Positions 25,757 through 34,268 of a stretch of 64,000 bases of DNA are shown piece after piece. The stretch spans positions 172,505 to 236,504 of the forward strand of contig NZ_SUMC01000009.1 of NCBI RefSeq assembly GCF_005047355.1. The letters are read 5' to 3'. The translations under genes were made by a program, and so were the position numbers. This DNA comes from Actinacidiphila oryziradicis. GTDB taxonomy: Bacteria > Actinomycetota > Actinomycetes > Streptomycetales > Streptomycetaceae. The notes below the pieces were generated by a model. The model was given only the letters and a program-made list of their open reading frames with translations, was not told where the DNA came from and searched no databases. Every line of letters begins with the position of its first letter. The first letter of the stretch is position 1.

Positions 25757-27259
25757 GTGGGGACGGAGCAGATTCGCCGGTGGCAGTCGGGCTCGCTGGC
25801 GCACGGAGTGACCGACCCCTTCGGCCAGGGCCCGGTGCCATGGCTGCGCGGCGAGGAGCAGTATCTGGACGACACCGGCCATGTCGTCCCGTGGTACGTG
25901 GACCTTGCCGCGAGCCGCGGCGACGACGTGGGCCCCGGCGGTCACCCGGTGCACCCCCGTCTGCCGGGGCCGCGCTCCTCGGACGACGTACGCCGCCAGA
26001 TCAAGGGCTTCCCGTCGGCCGGCGCGGTCGCCCCCGGCGAGGCGATCGACTTCCGCGTCACCGTGGACCCGCCTCAGCAGTACGCCATAGACCTCTACCG
26101 CATCGGCCACTACGGCGGTGACGGCGCCGCCCAGATGACGATCAGCCCCCGGCTCTCCGGCATCGTCCAACCCGCCCCGCTCGCCGCCGGCCGCACCATC
26201 TCCTGCCACCACTGGTGGCAGTCCTGGCGGCTCCAGGTCCCCGCGCACTGGAAACCCGGTGCGTATGTCGCCGTCCTCACCACCGGCGACGGCTACCGCA
26301 GCCACGTCCCCTTCACCGTGCGCGACCACCGCCCCGCGGACCTGCTTCTCCTCCTGCCGGACATCACCTGGCAGGCGTACAACCTCTATCCCGAGGACGG
26401 GCGCACCGGCGCCAGCCTTTACCACGCCTGGGACGAGAAGGGGCAGCTGCTCGGCGAGAGCGACGCCGCCATCACCGTCTCCTTCGACCGCCCCTACGCC
26501 GGCGCCGGCCTCCCCATCCATGTAGGCCACGCCTACGACTTCATCCGCTGGGCCGAGCGCTACGGCTACGACCTCGCCTACGCCGACGCCCGCGACCTGC
26601 ACGCCGGCCGCGTCGACCCCGCCAGCTACAAGGGCCTGGTCTTCCCCGGCCACGACGAGTACTGGTCGGTCCCGATGCGCCGTGCGGTCGAGGCCGCCCG
26701 CGACCATGGCACCTCGCTGGTCTTCCTCTCCGCGAACTCTGTCTACTGGCAGGTCGAGCTGGAGGCGTCCCCGGCCGGCGAGCCGGACCGCCTTCTCACC
26801 TGCCGCAAGGGGCGCCGCGACGCGAGGGGCCGGACGGCCCTGTGGCGGGATCTCGGCGAGCCCGAGCAGCAACTTCTCGGCATCCAGTACGCAGGCCGGG
26901 TGCCCGAGCCTGCCCCGCTTGTTGTCCGCAACGCGGACCACTGGCTCTGGGAGGCCACCGGTGCGGGGGAGGGCGACGAAATCCCCGGCCTGGTCGCCGG
27001 CGAGGCCGACCACTACTTCCCGCGCGTTCCCCTTCCGGAATACGCCGAGCGCATCCTCCTCGCCCACTCCCCGTACGAGGATGCCTGCGGCCGGCCCCGC
27101 CACCAGGAGACCTCGCTCTATCGCGCACCCAGTGGCGCCCATGTCTTCGCGGCCGGCACCTTCGCGTGGTCGCCGGCACTGGACCGGCCGGGTCATGTGG
27201 ATCCCCGCATCCAGCGGGCTACGGCGAATCTGCTGGACCGTATCTGCAAGCACGTTTAG
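25757..27259 (+). CDS. N,N-dimethylformamidase large-subunit-like protein
   Basis: The 500-residue protein has IDFRVTVDPPQQYAIDLYRIGHYGG, ISCHHWWQSWRLQVP, LLLPDITWQAYNLY, SFDRPYAG and GLVFPGHDEYWSVPMR, the conserved blocks of the DMFase beta-subunit-like family (IgG-like plus glutamine-amidotransferase-like folds). Homologues in actinobacteria are cytoplasmic or secreted and mostly uncharacterised; here there is no signal peptide. DMFase also needs a small subunit, which is not present, so amide hydrolysis is not assured. The start is a GTG after GAGGAGGGG. The upstream 165 bases are AT-richer (25640-25730) and should hold the promoter. Confidence 0.68.
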   Translation: MGTEQIRRWQSGSLAHGVTDPFGQGPVPWLRGEEQYLDDTGHVVPWYVDLAASRGDDVGPGGHPVHPRLPGPRSSDDVRRQIKGFPSAGAVAPGEAIDFRVTVDPPQQYAIDLYRIGHYGGDGAAQMTISPRLSGIVQPAPLAAGRTISCHHWWQSWRLQVPAHWKPGAYVAVLTTGDGYRSHVPFTVRDHRPADLLLLLPDITWQAYNLYPEDGRTGASLYHAWDEKGQLLGESDAAITVSFDRPYAGAGLPIHVGHAYDFIRWAERYGYDLAYADARDLHAGRVDPASYKGLVFPGHDEYWSVPMRRAVEAARDHGTSLVFLSANSVYWQVELEASPAGEPDRLLTCRKGRRDARGRTALWRDLGEPEQQLLGIQYAGRVPEPAPLVVRNADHWLWEATGAGEGDEIPGLVAGEADHYFPRVPLPEYAERILLAHSPYEDACGRPRHQETSLYRAPSGAHVFAAGTFAWSPALDRPGHVDPRIQRATANLLDRICKHV

Positions 27260-27338
27260 CCTGGCGGCGCCGGGCGCCTCCGGCGCGGGTCCGTGCCCGG
27301 CGCCGGGGTTGCCGAGCCGGTAAACCTGCGATGCCGGT

Positions 27339-27420
27339 CAAACGCCGGACAAACGCCGTCCGGCGTTTGTGGGGGCACCTCCCGGCCGAAGGCTGGGGGA
27401 GGTAGCTGGGGGAGGCTCGG
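27339..27420. repeat. Hairpin plus dispersed GGGGGCACCTCCC repeat
   Basis: CAAACGCCGGAC (27339-27350) pairs with GTCCGGCGTTTG (27358-27369), and TGGGGGCACCTCCCGGCCGAAGGC follows. The same words occur in the opposite orientation in the 35.5-35.8 kb tandem repeat. It lies in the 280-base gap before purC and may end the upstream transcript. Confidence 0.5.
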
Positions 27421-27538
27421 TACCCCCGGCAGAGGGGGGCGGGACCGGATGCCGGAGGCACCCCGTGCCGCCCCGGCCGTCCCGGCGAGGGAGAGGCGGG
27501 GGAGAATTGGGAGCTGAACCGCCGACCGGGGAGGACCC

Positions 27539-28438
27539 ATGTCCGGATTCGTCGACAAGCCCGAGCCCGCCGAGGTGCCCGGACTGGTCCATTTGCACAC
27601 CGGTAAGGTGCGCGACCTGTACCAGAACGAGGCCGGAGAGCTGGTCATGGTCGCCAGCGACCGCATGTCCGCCTTCGACTGGGTACTGCCAACCGGGATC
27701 CCCGACAAGGGCCGGATCCTCACCGCGCTCTCGCTGTGGTGGTTCGACCGGATCGCCGATCTGGTCCCGCACCATGTCATCTCCACCGACGTCCCCGAGG
27801 GCGCCCCCGCCGACTGGGAGGGGCGCACCACTGTCTGCCGGCGTCTCGACATGATCCCCGTCGAGGCCGTCGCCCGCGGCTACCTCGCCGGCTCCGGTCT
27901 CGTCGAGTACCGGGAGGGCCGCACCGTCTGCGGAGTCACTCTCCCGGAGGGTCTCGTCGACGGTTCCGAGCTGCCCGCGCCGATCTTCACCCCGGCCACG
28001 AAGGCGGAGGTCGGCGAGCACGACGAGAACGTCACCTACGAGGAAGTAGCCCGCCAGGTCGGTCCCGACACCGCAGCCCGGCTGCGCCAGACGAGCCTTG
28101 CCGTCTATGGCCGGGCCCGCGACATCGCCCGTGACCGCGGGATCATCCTCGCCGATACGAAATTCGAGTTCGGTCATGACGACCAGGGGCACCTGGTTAT
28201 CGGCGACGAGGTGCTCACCCCCGATTCGTCACGCTTCTGGCCCGTCGAGCAGTGGGAGCCTGGGCGTCCGCAGCCCTCGTACGACAAGCAGTTCGTCCGG
28301 GACTGGCTCACCTCCCCAGAGTCCGGCTGGGACCGGGCCTCGGAGCAGCCCCCGCCGCCGCTCCCGCAGCATGTTGTCGAGGCGACCCGCGCCAAGTACA
28401 TCGAGGCGTATGAGCGCCTCACCGGTAGCGCCTGGTGA
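27539..28438 (+). CDS. purC: Phosphoribosylaminoimidazole-succinocarboxamide synthase
   Basis: The 299-residue SAICAR synthetase couples CAIR with aspartate using ATP. HTGKVRDLY, ASDRMSAFDWVLP, VEAVARGYLAGSG, PATKAEVGEHDENVTY and LADTKFEFG are all in place. It is longer than the E. coli enzyme and matches the actinobacterial/eukaryote-like form. A long GC-rich terminator sits directly after the stop, so it is a single-gene unit or the end of one. Confidence 0.95.
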   Translation: MSGFVDKPEPAEVPGLVHLHTGKVRDLYQNEAGELVMVASDRMSAFDWVLPTGIPDKGRILTALSLWWFDRIADLVPHHVISTDVPEGAPADWEGRTTVCRRLDMIPVEAVARGYLAGSGLVEYREGRTVCGVTLPEGLVDGSELPAPIFTPATKAEVGEHDENVTYEEVARQVGPDTAARLRQTSLAVYGRARDIARDRGIILADTKFEFGHDDQGHLVIGDEVLTPDSSRFWPVEQWEPGRPQPSYDKQFVRDWLTSPESGWDRASEQPPPPLPQHVVEATRAKYIEAYERLTGSAW

Positions 28439-28443
28439 TTGCG

Positions 28444-28477
28444 GAAGGCCCCCGCCGGTTAACCGGCGGGGGCCTTC
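28444..28477. terminator. Bidirectional terminator between purC and the tRNA-Gly genes
   Basis: A 34-base perfect palindrome, each arm 17 bases (left arm GAAGGCCCCCGCCGGTT), lies six bases past the purC stop. It can stop purC from the left and the minus-strand tRNA-Gly from the right. Confidence 0.9.
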
Positions 28478-28487
28478 ATGTCGCAGA

Positions 28488-28559
28488 GCGGACGACGAGA
28501 TTCGAACTCGCGACCCTCACCTTGGCAAGGTGATGCTCTACCAACTGAGCCACGTCCGC
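28488..28559 (-). tRNA. tRNA-Gly (anticodon GCC)
   Basis: On the minus strand the 72-base gene starts GCGGACGTGGCTCAG, has the anticodon stem CACCTTGCCAAGGTG with GCC, the T-arm GTTCGAATC and closes with CGTCCGC. CCA is not encoded. It is identical to the gene at 28662-28733. Confidence 0.95.
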
Positions 28560-28619
28560 ATGTCCTGTGCGACAGCTACTCTAACCGACTCCTGGGGGTG
28601 CTCCAAAATGAAAAATGCC

Positions 28620-28653
28620 AAAGGCCCCGACCGGAGATCCAATCGGGGCCTTT
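28620..28653 (-). terminator. Terminator of the second tRNA-Gly gene
   Basis: AAAGGCCCCGA pairs with TCGGGGCCTTT. On the minus strand the hairpin is followed by a T-rich run (complement of AAAATGAAAAATG), a good intrinsic terminator for the tRNA at 28662-28733. Confidence 0.85.
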
Positions 28654-28661
28654 GATCAAGA

Positions 28662-28733
28662 GCGGACGACGAGATTCGAACTCGCGACCCTCACCTTGGC
28701 AAGGTGATGCTCTACCAACTGAGCCACGTCCGC
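28662..28733 (-). tRNA. tRNA-Gly (anticodon GCC), second copy
   Basis: The 72 bases are identical to the copy at 28488-28559, with the same GCC anticodon and no encoded CCA. It has its own terminator, so the duplication includes separate transcription units. Confidence 0.95.
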
Positions 28734-28781
28734 ACTGCGCGACCACTCTACCTGATCCTTTGGACCAGTCGAACAGTCAGA

Positions 28782-28852
28782 GCGGGTGACAGGGATCGCA
28801 CACTGCGCCTCCCCCCTGGAAGGGGGGCGCTCTACTACTGAGCTACACCCGC
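28782..28852 (-). tRNA. tRNA-Gly (anticodon TCC)
   Basis: The 71-base minus-strand gene begins GCGGGTGTAGCTCAGTAGTAG, has the anticodon stem CCCCCCTTCCAGGGGGG with TCC, and ends CACCCGC pairing with the 5' end. It reads GGA and GGG. Three glycine tRNA genes thus lie within 370 bases. Confidence 0.93.
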
Positions 28853-28938
28853 GTGACTACCGCTGACCTGGATTTTTAGGCCCTGTCCTCGGCGTGCTCC
28901 AAACTCTAGCGGATCAGCGGGGGTGTCTGTCCAATCGG

Positions 28939-29268
28939 TCAGCGGGAGCCGAGTTGCGCCTCCGTGTGGGCCTCGTAGACCTTCTTCGGGATGCGGCCGC
29001 GCGGCGGCACGTCGAAGCCGTTCGACCGCGCCCAGGCCCGTACCGTCGCCGGGTCGGAGGTGAGCGAGGTCCGCTTGTACGCCTTGCCCGAGCGGCTGCG
29101 CCGGCGGCCGGCCTCCAGGTAGGGCGACAGGGCGTCGCGCAGCTTGTCGGCGTTGGCCGAGGAGAGGTCGATCTCGTAGGACTTCCCGTCGAGGCCGAAC
29201 GCGATCGTCTCCTCCGCTGCGCCGCCGTCGAGGTCGTCGGAGAGGGTGACTACTACGCGCTGTGCCAT
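28939..29268 (-). CDS. lsrL: Lsr2-like nucleoid-associated protein (LsrL)
   Basis: The 109-residue protein has the Lsr2 N-terminal dimerisation domain (MAQRVVVTLSDDLDGG, ETIAFGLDGKSYEIDLS) and the C-terminal DNA-binding domain VRAWARSNGFDVPPRGRIPKKV with the RGR hook that enters the minor groove of AT-rich DNA. Lsr2 proteins silence foreign AT-rich genes. Its position between purC/tRNA-Gly and purS is that of the second Streptomyces paralogue, LsrL, rather than the main Lsr2. The shared spacer toward purS is unusually AT-rich, a possible target for self-binding. Confidence 0.92.
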   Translation of the reverse strand: MAQRVVVTLSDDLDGGAAEETIAFGLDGKSYEIDLSSANADKLRDALSPYLEAGRRRSRSGKAYKRTSLTSDPATVRAWARSNGFDVPPRGRIPKKVYEAHTEAQLGSR

Positions 29269-29427
29269 GGATATCGGTCCTTTCGAGGGGGACGGGCTGA
29301 CGTGCGTTGTTGTATCGAATCCGAAGGGTCCGGGTCAATGCTTTTCCATTTCTACTTGACAACGTAATACGCCTGGCAGCCGCGTGAAATTTTCTCAGCG
29401 TGTCCGAGTGCATTCCTGGAAGATATC

Positions 29428-29448
29428 TACTCGCGTAGATTTTTCTAC
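29428..29448. promoter_or_regulatory. Overlapping palindromes in the AT-rich purS/lsrL spacer
   Basis: CTAC-TCGC-GTAG and GTAGA-TTTT-TCTAC overlap in an AT-rich patch (29335-29460) 80 bases before purS. The site is a candidate operator or LsrL-binding region for the purSQL operon. A TAGTGT at 29452-29457 could be a -10 element. Confidence 0.35.
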
Positions 29449-29527
29449 AGGGTAGTGTGATGGGACATGGGGGTCTGGGGGTCGTCCCCAGTAGGGAAAC
29501 AGTCGCACCACACCACCGGGAGTGACC

Positions 29528-29779
29528 GTGGCACGCGTCGTAGTCGACGTCATGCTCAAGCCGGAGATCCTCGACCCCCAGGGCCAGGCGGTGCAGCGCG
29601 CGCTGCCGCGCCTGGGCTTCGACGGAATCGCCGACGTCCGCCAGGGCAAGCGCTTTGAACTCGAGGTCGAGGGGCCGGTCGACGACGCCGCTCTCGCCCG
29701 TATCCGCGAGTTGGCCCAGACCTTCCTGGCCAACACCGTCATCGAGGACTTCGCCGTGAAGGTGGAGGAGAAGCAGTGA
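29528..29779 (+). CDS. purS: Phosphoribosylformylglycinamidine synthase subunit PurS
   Basis: The 83-residue subunit starts [19 protein letters not shown] and has [20 protein letters not shown], the standard PurS pattern. It bridges PurQ and the small PurL in FGAM synthase. A GTG lies two codons earlier at 29522, but it overlaps the GGGAG ribosome site, so GTG 29528 is preferred. The stop overlaps the purQ start by four bases. Confidence 0.93.
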   Translation: MARVVVDVMLKPEILDPQGQAVQRALPRLGFDGIADVRQGKRFELEVEGPVDDAALARIRELAQTFLANTVIEDFAVKVEEKQ

Positions 29780-30456
29780 CCGCACGTGTGGGCGTCGTCA
29801 CCTTTCCCGGCACCCTCGACGACCGCGATACCCAGCGCGCGGTCCGTATCGCCGGCGCCGAGCCGGTGCCGCTGTGGCACCGGGACAAGGATCTCCAGCA
29901 GGTCGACGCGGTGGTCCTGCCCGGCGGATTCAGTTATGGCGACTATCTCCGGTCGGGCGCGATTTCCCGCTTCTCGCCCGTCATGGAGTCGATCATCGCG
30001 GGCGCCAAGGACGGCCTTCCGGTCCTCGGAATCTGCAACGGCTTCCAGGTGCTGACCGAGTCGCACCTCCTCCCCGGCGCGATGCTCCGTAACAACCACC
30101 TTCACTTCATCTGCCGTGAGCAGAAACTGCGGGTTGAGAACGCGAACACAGCGTGGACCGCCGATTACACCGCCGCCCAGGAGATCTCCATCCCGCTGAA
30201 GAACATCGACGGCCGGTACACCGCCGATGAGCACACGCTGGATGAGCTGGAGGCCGAGGGACGCGTCGTGTTCCGTTACGTCGACGTCAACCCGAACGGC
30301 TCACTCCGCGACATCGCCGGCATCACCAATGCGGCGGGCAATGTGGTCGGCCTCATGCCGCACCCCGAGCACGCGGTCGAGCCGCTGATCGGCACAGGCC
30401 AGACCGACGGCCTCGGATTCTTCACCTCGATCCTGAAGCGCCTGGTGAACACGTGA
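29776..30456 (+). CDS. purQ: Phosphoribosylformylglycinamidine synthase glutaminase subunit PurQ
   Basis: The 226-residue class I amidotransferase releases ammonia from glutamine for Pur[17 protein letters not shown], the nucleophile elbow [11 protein letters not shown] and the His-Glu pair in [10 protein letters not shown] are present. It starts at the GTG within the purS stop and precedes purL by 32 bases. Confidence 0.95.
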   Translation: MTARVGVVTFPGTLDDRDTQRAVRIAGAEPVPLWHRDKDLQQVDAVVLPGGFSYGDYLRSGAISRFSPVMESIIAGAKDGLPVLGICNGFQVLTESHLLPGAMLRNNHLHFICREQKLRVENANTAWTADYTAAQEISIPLKNIDGRYTADEHTLDELEAEGRVVFRYVDVNPNGSLRDIAGITNAAGNVVGLMPHPEHAVEPLIGTGQTDGLGFFTSILKRLVNT

Positions 30457-30488
30457 CCGAGCGCAGCGAGGGCACCAAAGGACGCAGT

Positions 30489-32738
30489 ATGACTCTGGAC
30501 ACCGTCAAGCACGCCGAGCAGACCTCTGACACCCCCCAGCCCTGGGCCGAGCTCGGCCTGAAGCAGGACGAGTACGACCGCATCCGCGAGATCCTCGACC
30601 GCCGGCCGACCGGCGCCGAGCTCGCCATGTACTCCGTCATGTGGTCCGAGCATTGTTCGTACAAGTCGAGCAAGGTGCACCTGCGCCAGTTCGGCGAGAA
30701 GGCTCCCCAGACCGACGCCCTGCTCGTCGGCATTGGTGAGAACGCCGGCGTTGTCGATGTCGGTCAGGGATATGCGGTCACGTTCAAGATCGAGTCGCAC
30801 AACCACCCCTCATATGTCGAGCCCTACCAGGGCGCTGCCACCGGCGTCGGCGGCATCGTCCGCGACATCCTGGCCATGGGCGCCCGCCCCGTCGCCGTCA
30901 TGGACCCGCTGCGCTTCGGTGCGGCGGATCATCCGGACACGAAGCGTGTGCTGCCCGGCGTCGTCGCGGGTGTCGGTGGCTACGGGAACTGCCTGGGCCT
31001 GCCCAACATCGGCGGCGAGGTCGTCTTCGATGCTTGTTACCAGGGCAATCCGCTGGTCAACGCCCTGTGCATCGGCGTGATGAAGCACGAGGACATCCAC
31101 CTCGCCAAGGCCTCCGGCGCCGGCAACAAGGTGATCCTGTACGGCGCCCGTACGGGTGGCGACGGCATCGGCGGCGTATCGGTCCTGGCCTCCGAGACCT
31201 TCGACGATTCGAAGCCGACCAAGCGCCCCGCCGTCCAGGTCGGCGACCCCTTCCAGGAGAAGCTGCTCATCGAGTGCACCCTGGAGATCTTCCGCGAGGA
31301 CCTGGTCGACGGCATCCAGGACCTCGGAGGCGCGGGCCTGTCCTGCGCCACCAGCGAGCTGGCCTCGGCGGGCTCCGGCGGAATGCGGGTCGAGCTCGAC
31401 ACCGTGCCGCTGCGCGACGCCACGCTCTCGCCCGAAGAGATCCTCATGAGCGAGTCGCAGGAGCGCATGTGCGCCATCGTCGAGCCCGGGAAGGTCGAGC
31501 GTTTCCTGGAGATCTGCGAGAAGTGGGACGTCATCGCCACCGTCATCGGTGAGGTGACGGACGGCGACCGGCTGGAGATCTTCTGGCACGGCGAGCAGAT
31601 CGTCGACGTACCGCCGCGCACCGTCGCCCACGAGGGCCCGGTCTACGAGCGCCCCTACGCCCGCCCCGACTGGCAGGACGCCCTCCAGGCCGACGACGCG
31701 AACGCGCTGCCGCGCCCGGCCGGGGGCGATGAGCTGCGCGCTGCTGCGCTGGCGCTCATCTCCTCCCCGAACCAGGCGTCCAAGGCCTGGGTCACCGATC
31801 AGTACGACCGCTTCGTGCAGGGCAACACGGTGCTGGCCCAGCCCGAGGACTCCGGGATGATCCGCATCGACGAGTCGACCAATCTGGGCGTCGCCGTCGC
31901 CACGGACGGCAACGGCCGGTACGCCAAGCTCGACCCTTACACCGGGGCGCAGCTGGCGCTGGCCGAGGCCTACCGCAATGTCGCCGCTTCCGGTGCCACG
32001 CCGCTGGCGGTCTCCGACTGCCTCAACTTCGGGTCCCCCGAGGACCCGGATGTCATGTGGCAGTTCGCCGAGGCGTGCCGTGCTCTCGCCGACGGCTGCC
32101 TCGAGCTCGGCACCCCGGTGACCGGTGGCAATGTCTCGCTCTACAACCAGACCGGTGACACCGCCATTCACCCCACGCCGGTGGTCGCCGTGCTGGGCGT
32201 CATCGATGACGTCACGCGTCGTACGCCGATCGCCTTCGCGGAGGAGGGGCAGCTGCTCTATCTGCTGGGCGACACCAAGGAGGAGCTCGGCGGCTCCGCC
32301 TGGTCCCAGGTCGCCCACGGCCACCTCGGCGGTCTGCCGCCGGCTGTGGATCTGGGACGGGAGAAGCTGCTCGCCGAGATCCTCGTCTCCGCCTCCCGGG
32401 ACGGCATGATCGATGCCGCGCACGACCTGTCGGACGGCGGGTTGGTACAGGCCGTGGCCGAGTCGTGCCTCCGGGGCGGGTTCGGCGCGAGGCTCGTCGT
32501 GCCGGATGAGCTGGATCCGTTCGTGTTCCTCTTCTCCGAGTCGGCCGGACGGGCCGTTGTGGCGGTGCCGCGCAGCGAGGAGCTCCGCTTCAACGACATG
32601 TGCGGGGCGCGAGGGCTGCCTGCGGCGCGTATCGGTGTGGTCGACGGTGACGCGATCGAGGTGCAGGGACAGTTCACTCTTCCGCTCGCTGAGCTGCGCT
32701 CGGCCTACGAGGCGACTATCCCGGCGTTGCTTGCCTGA
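30489..32738 (+). CDS. purL: Phosphoribosylformylglycinamidine synthase subunit PurL (small type)
   Basis: The 749-residue protein forms FGAM from FGAR, ATP and PurQ-derived ammonia. [63 protein letters not shown] and [13 protein letters not shown] are typical of the small PurL that needs PurS and PurQ. A GTG at 30453 overlaps the purQ stop, but AAAGGA before ATG 30489 and conservation from MTLDTVKH favour the ATG. A strong terminator follows. Confidence 0.95.
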   Translation: MTLDTVKHAEQTSDTPQPWAELGLKQDEYDRIREILDRRPTGAELAMYSVMWSEHCSYKSSKVHLRQFGEKAPQTDALLVGIGENAGVVDVGQGYAVTFKIESHNHPSYVEPYQGAATGVGGIVRDILAMGARPVAVMDPLRFGAADHPDTKRVLPGVVAGVGGYGNCLGLPNIGGEVVFDACYQGNPLVNALCIGVMKHEDIHLAKASGAGNKVILYGARTGGDGIGGVSVLASETFDDSKPTKRPAVQVGDPFQEKLLIECTLEIFREDLVDGIQDLGGAGLSCATSELASAGSGGMRVELDTVPLRDATLSPEEILMSESQERMCAIVEPGKVERFLEICEKWDVIATVIGEVTDGDRLEIFWHGEQIVDVPPRTVAHEGPVYERPYARPDWQDALQADDANALPRPAGGDELRAAALALISSPNQASKAWVTDQYDRFVQGNTVLAQPEDSGMIRIDESTNLGVAVATDGNGRYAKLDPYTGAQLALAEAYRNVAASGATPLAVSDCLNFGSPEDPDVMWQFAEACRALADGCLELGTPVTGGNVSLYNQTGDTAIHPTPVVAVLGVIDDVTRRTPIAFAEEGQLLYLLGDTKEELGGSAWSQVAHGHLGGLPPAVDLGREKLLAEILVSASRDGMIDAAHDLSDGGLVQAVAESCLRGGFGARLVVPDELDPFVFLFSESAGRAVVAVPRSEELRFNDMCGARGLPAARIGVVDGDAIEVQGQFTLPLAELRSAYEATIPALLA

Positions 32739-32779
32739 CGGCGGGTGCGGGGGTGAGGCGCGGGGCGACCACCCAAGCA

Positions 32780-32810
32780 CGGGCCTGCCCGGATCATCCG
32801 GGCAGGCCCG
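32780..32810 (+). terminator. Terminator of the purSQL operon
   Basis: CGGGCCTGCCCGGA (32780-32793) pairs perfectly with TCCGGGCAGGCCCG (32797-32810) around a three-base loop, followed by AAAA. It lies 42 bases after the purL stop. Confidence 0.88.
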
Positions 32811-32895
32811 AAAACTCATGCCTACCCGCGGAAACCTGGGCTCGTCTGACACGCTGGGCCCGAACTCAACCCGTAGGAAAGAGGAGTACGCACCG

Positions 32896-33108
32896 ATGCC
32901 CCAGGTTTACGAGTACAAGGTCGCCACGTTCCGTGAGTCGCTGATCGGCGATGCGCTGGACAGCGACAAGCTGGAGAAGACGCTCAACAAGCACGCCGAG
33001 GACGGCTGGGCCCTGAAGTCGATCACGGCTGCCGACGTGAAGGGCCGGATCGGTCCGGGTGCGGTCGAGGGCCTGCTGCTCACCTTCGAGCGCCCGTACC
33101 AGGCCTAA
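32896..33108 (+). CDS. DUF4177 small protein
   Basis: The 70-residue protein MPQVYEYKVATFRE...LNKHAEDGWALKSI...VEGLLLTFERP fits DUF4177, short proteins of unknown function with a ferredoxin-like fold prediction. The AAAGAGGAG site lies 11 bases before the ATG. It has its own unit between the purL terminator and an inverted-repeat element. Confidence 0.75.
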   Translation: MPQVYEYKVATFRESLIGDALDSDKLEKTLNKHAEDGWALKSITAADVKGRIGPGAVEGLLLTFERPYQA

Positions 33109-33126
33109 CGCTTGGCGCAGCGCTTA

Positions 33127-33377
33127 AGAGGCCGCGCGAATAGGTGGGGCGGCGGCGCGGGCCGATGGCTCTCGCCTGGAAGTGTTGTCGTCGGTGTCGG
33201 TCGACGACGCTCCGCGTCGCCTCGCCCCCAGCCTTCGGCCGGGAGGTGCCCCCACCCCCAGCTACCTCCCCCAGCCTTCGGCCGGGAGGTGGCCCGAGGA
33301 GGTGCCCCCACCTCCGCCTTGCCAGACTCGGCCCTCGACCCGCTCCTTAACCCGCCCCACCTATTCGCGCGGCCTCT
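33127..33377. mobile_element. MITE-like element with 26-bp perfect inverted ends (family copy 3)
   Basis: The 251-base element has perfect inverted ends of 26 bases (33127-33152 and 33352-33377; AGAGGCCGCGCGAATAGGTG then GGGCGG, and its complement). Its interior (GTTGTCGTC, GTCGACGAC, CCCCCAGCCTTCGGCCGGGA, GGTGCCCCCA, CGCCTTGCCAGA, CCCGCTCCTTAA) matches the interior of the 10881-11112 element in the same order. The ends of the two are unrelated. It stops 12 bases before the next gene, and TAATAT at its right edge could be that gene's -10 box. Confidence 0.65.
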
Positions 33378-33389
33378 AATATCGGCGCT

Positions 33390-34193
33390 ATGCCGCCAGC
33401 CAGCCGACGAGCCCGCGCCCGTAATTATGATCCCGACCGGACGCGGGCCGCGCTCACCGCGCAGATCGGGCATGTGCTCGACGCCGCACGGGTACTGAGC
33501 GCGGCTCAGCTCGCGGCACCGTCGGGGCTGCCGAACTGGGATGTGCACCACCTGCTGGTGCACATCGCCCGGCAGATCGAGGCCGTGCCCCAGGTGATCG
33601 CGGCCGAGGCGGCCGCGAAGGCGGACCTCGACCTCCCGACCTGGGCGCGGTCCACGGCCGCCATCGCCGATCTGCTCGACGCCGACACGCGCGAGGCCGC
33701 GGTCGCGACGGAGAGGGCAGCAGCCCGTATCGCGGAGGCCGCCGAGCAGTTGGCGCATGTGATGGACCGGGCCGTCGAGCCGGGGCGGAACGTCCGCGTC
33801 ACACTCGGGGCGATGCGGTCGACGGACTTTCTGGTAACGCGGCTGGTGGAGCTCGTCGTTCACACAGATGACCTCGCCCGTGCCACCGGCACCGAGATCC
33901 CCCTGGACCGCCAGGCGCTCGCCGCCGTCACCCGCCTGCTGGCCGACGCGCTCGCGGCCCGCGCCCCCGGCAATTCGGTCGAGGTCCGCATCCCCCCGTA
34001 CGCAGCGGTGCAGTGCGTGCCCGGCCCGCGCCACACGCGTGGCACCCCGCCCAATGTCGTCGAGACGGACCCCGTGACGTGGATCCGGCTCGCCACCGGC
34101 CGTACGAGCTGGCAGGCGGCCCTGGATGCCGCGGTTGTCACCGCGAGCGGTGATCGGGCGGACCTGGCCGCCTATCTGCCGGTACTAGGCTGA
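33390..34193 (+). CDS. Maleylpyruvate isomerase family mycothiol-dependent protein
   Basis: The 267-residue product has a DinB-like four-helix N-terminal domain with LPNWDVHHLLVHIARQIEAVP and RLVELVVHTDDLARATG, which supply the His and acidic ligands of the MDMPI fold, and a C-terminal sterol-carrier-like domain (WIRLATGRTSW). Such actinobacterial enzymes use mycothiol, but the substrate is usually unknown. No ribosome site precedes the ATG; TAATAT seven bases upstream fits a leaderless transcript starting at or next to the ATG, right at the inverted-repeat element boundary. Confidence 0.72.
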   Translation: MPPASRRARARNYDPDRTRAALTAQIGHVLDAARVLSAAQLAAPSGLPNWDVHHLLVHIARQIEAVPQVIAAEAAAKADLDLPTWARSTAAIADLLDADTREAAVATERAAARIAEAAEQLAHVMDRAVEPGRNVRVTLGAMRSTDFLVTRLVELVVHTDDLARATGTEIPLDRQALAAVTRLLADALAARAPGNSVEVRIPPYAAVQCVPGPRHTRGTPPNVVETDPVTWIRLATGRTSWQAALDAAVVTASGDRADLAAYLPVLG

Positions 34194-34268
34194 TTTACGT
34201 ACCCTGGGGTCAACGCCATTGCGGGGTGGCGTCGACCACCACGACGGACATACGCGCAAGAGGTGCTC

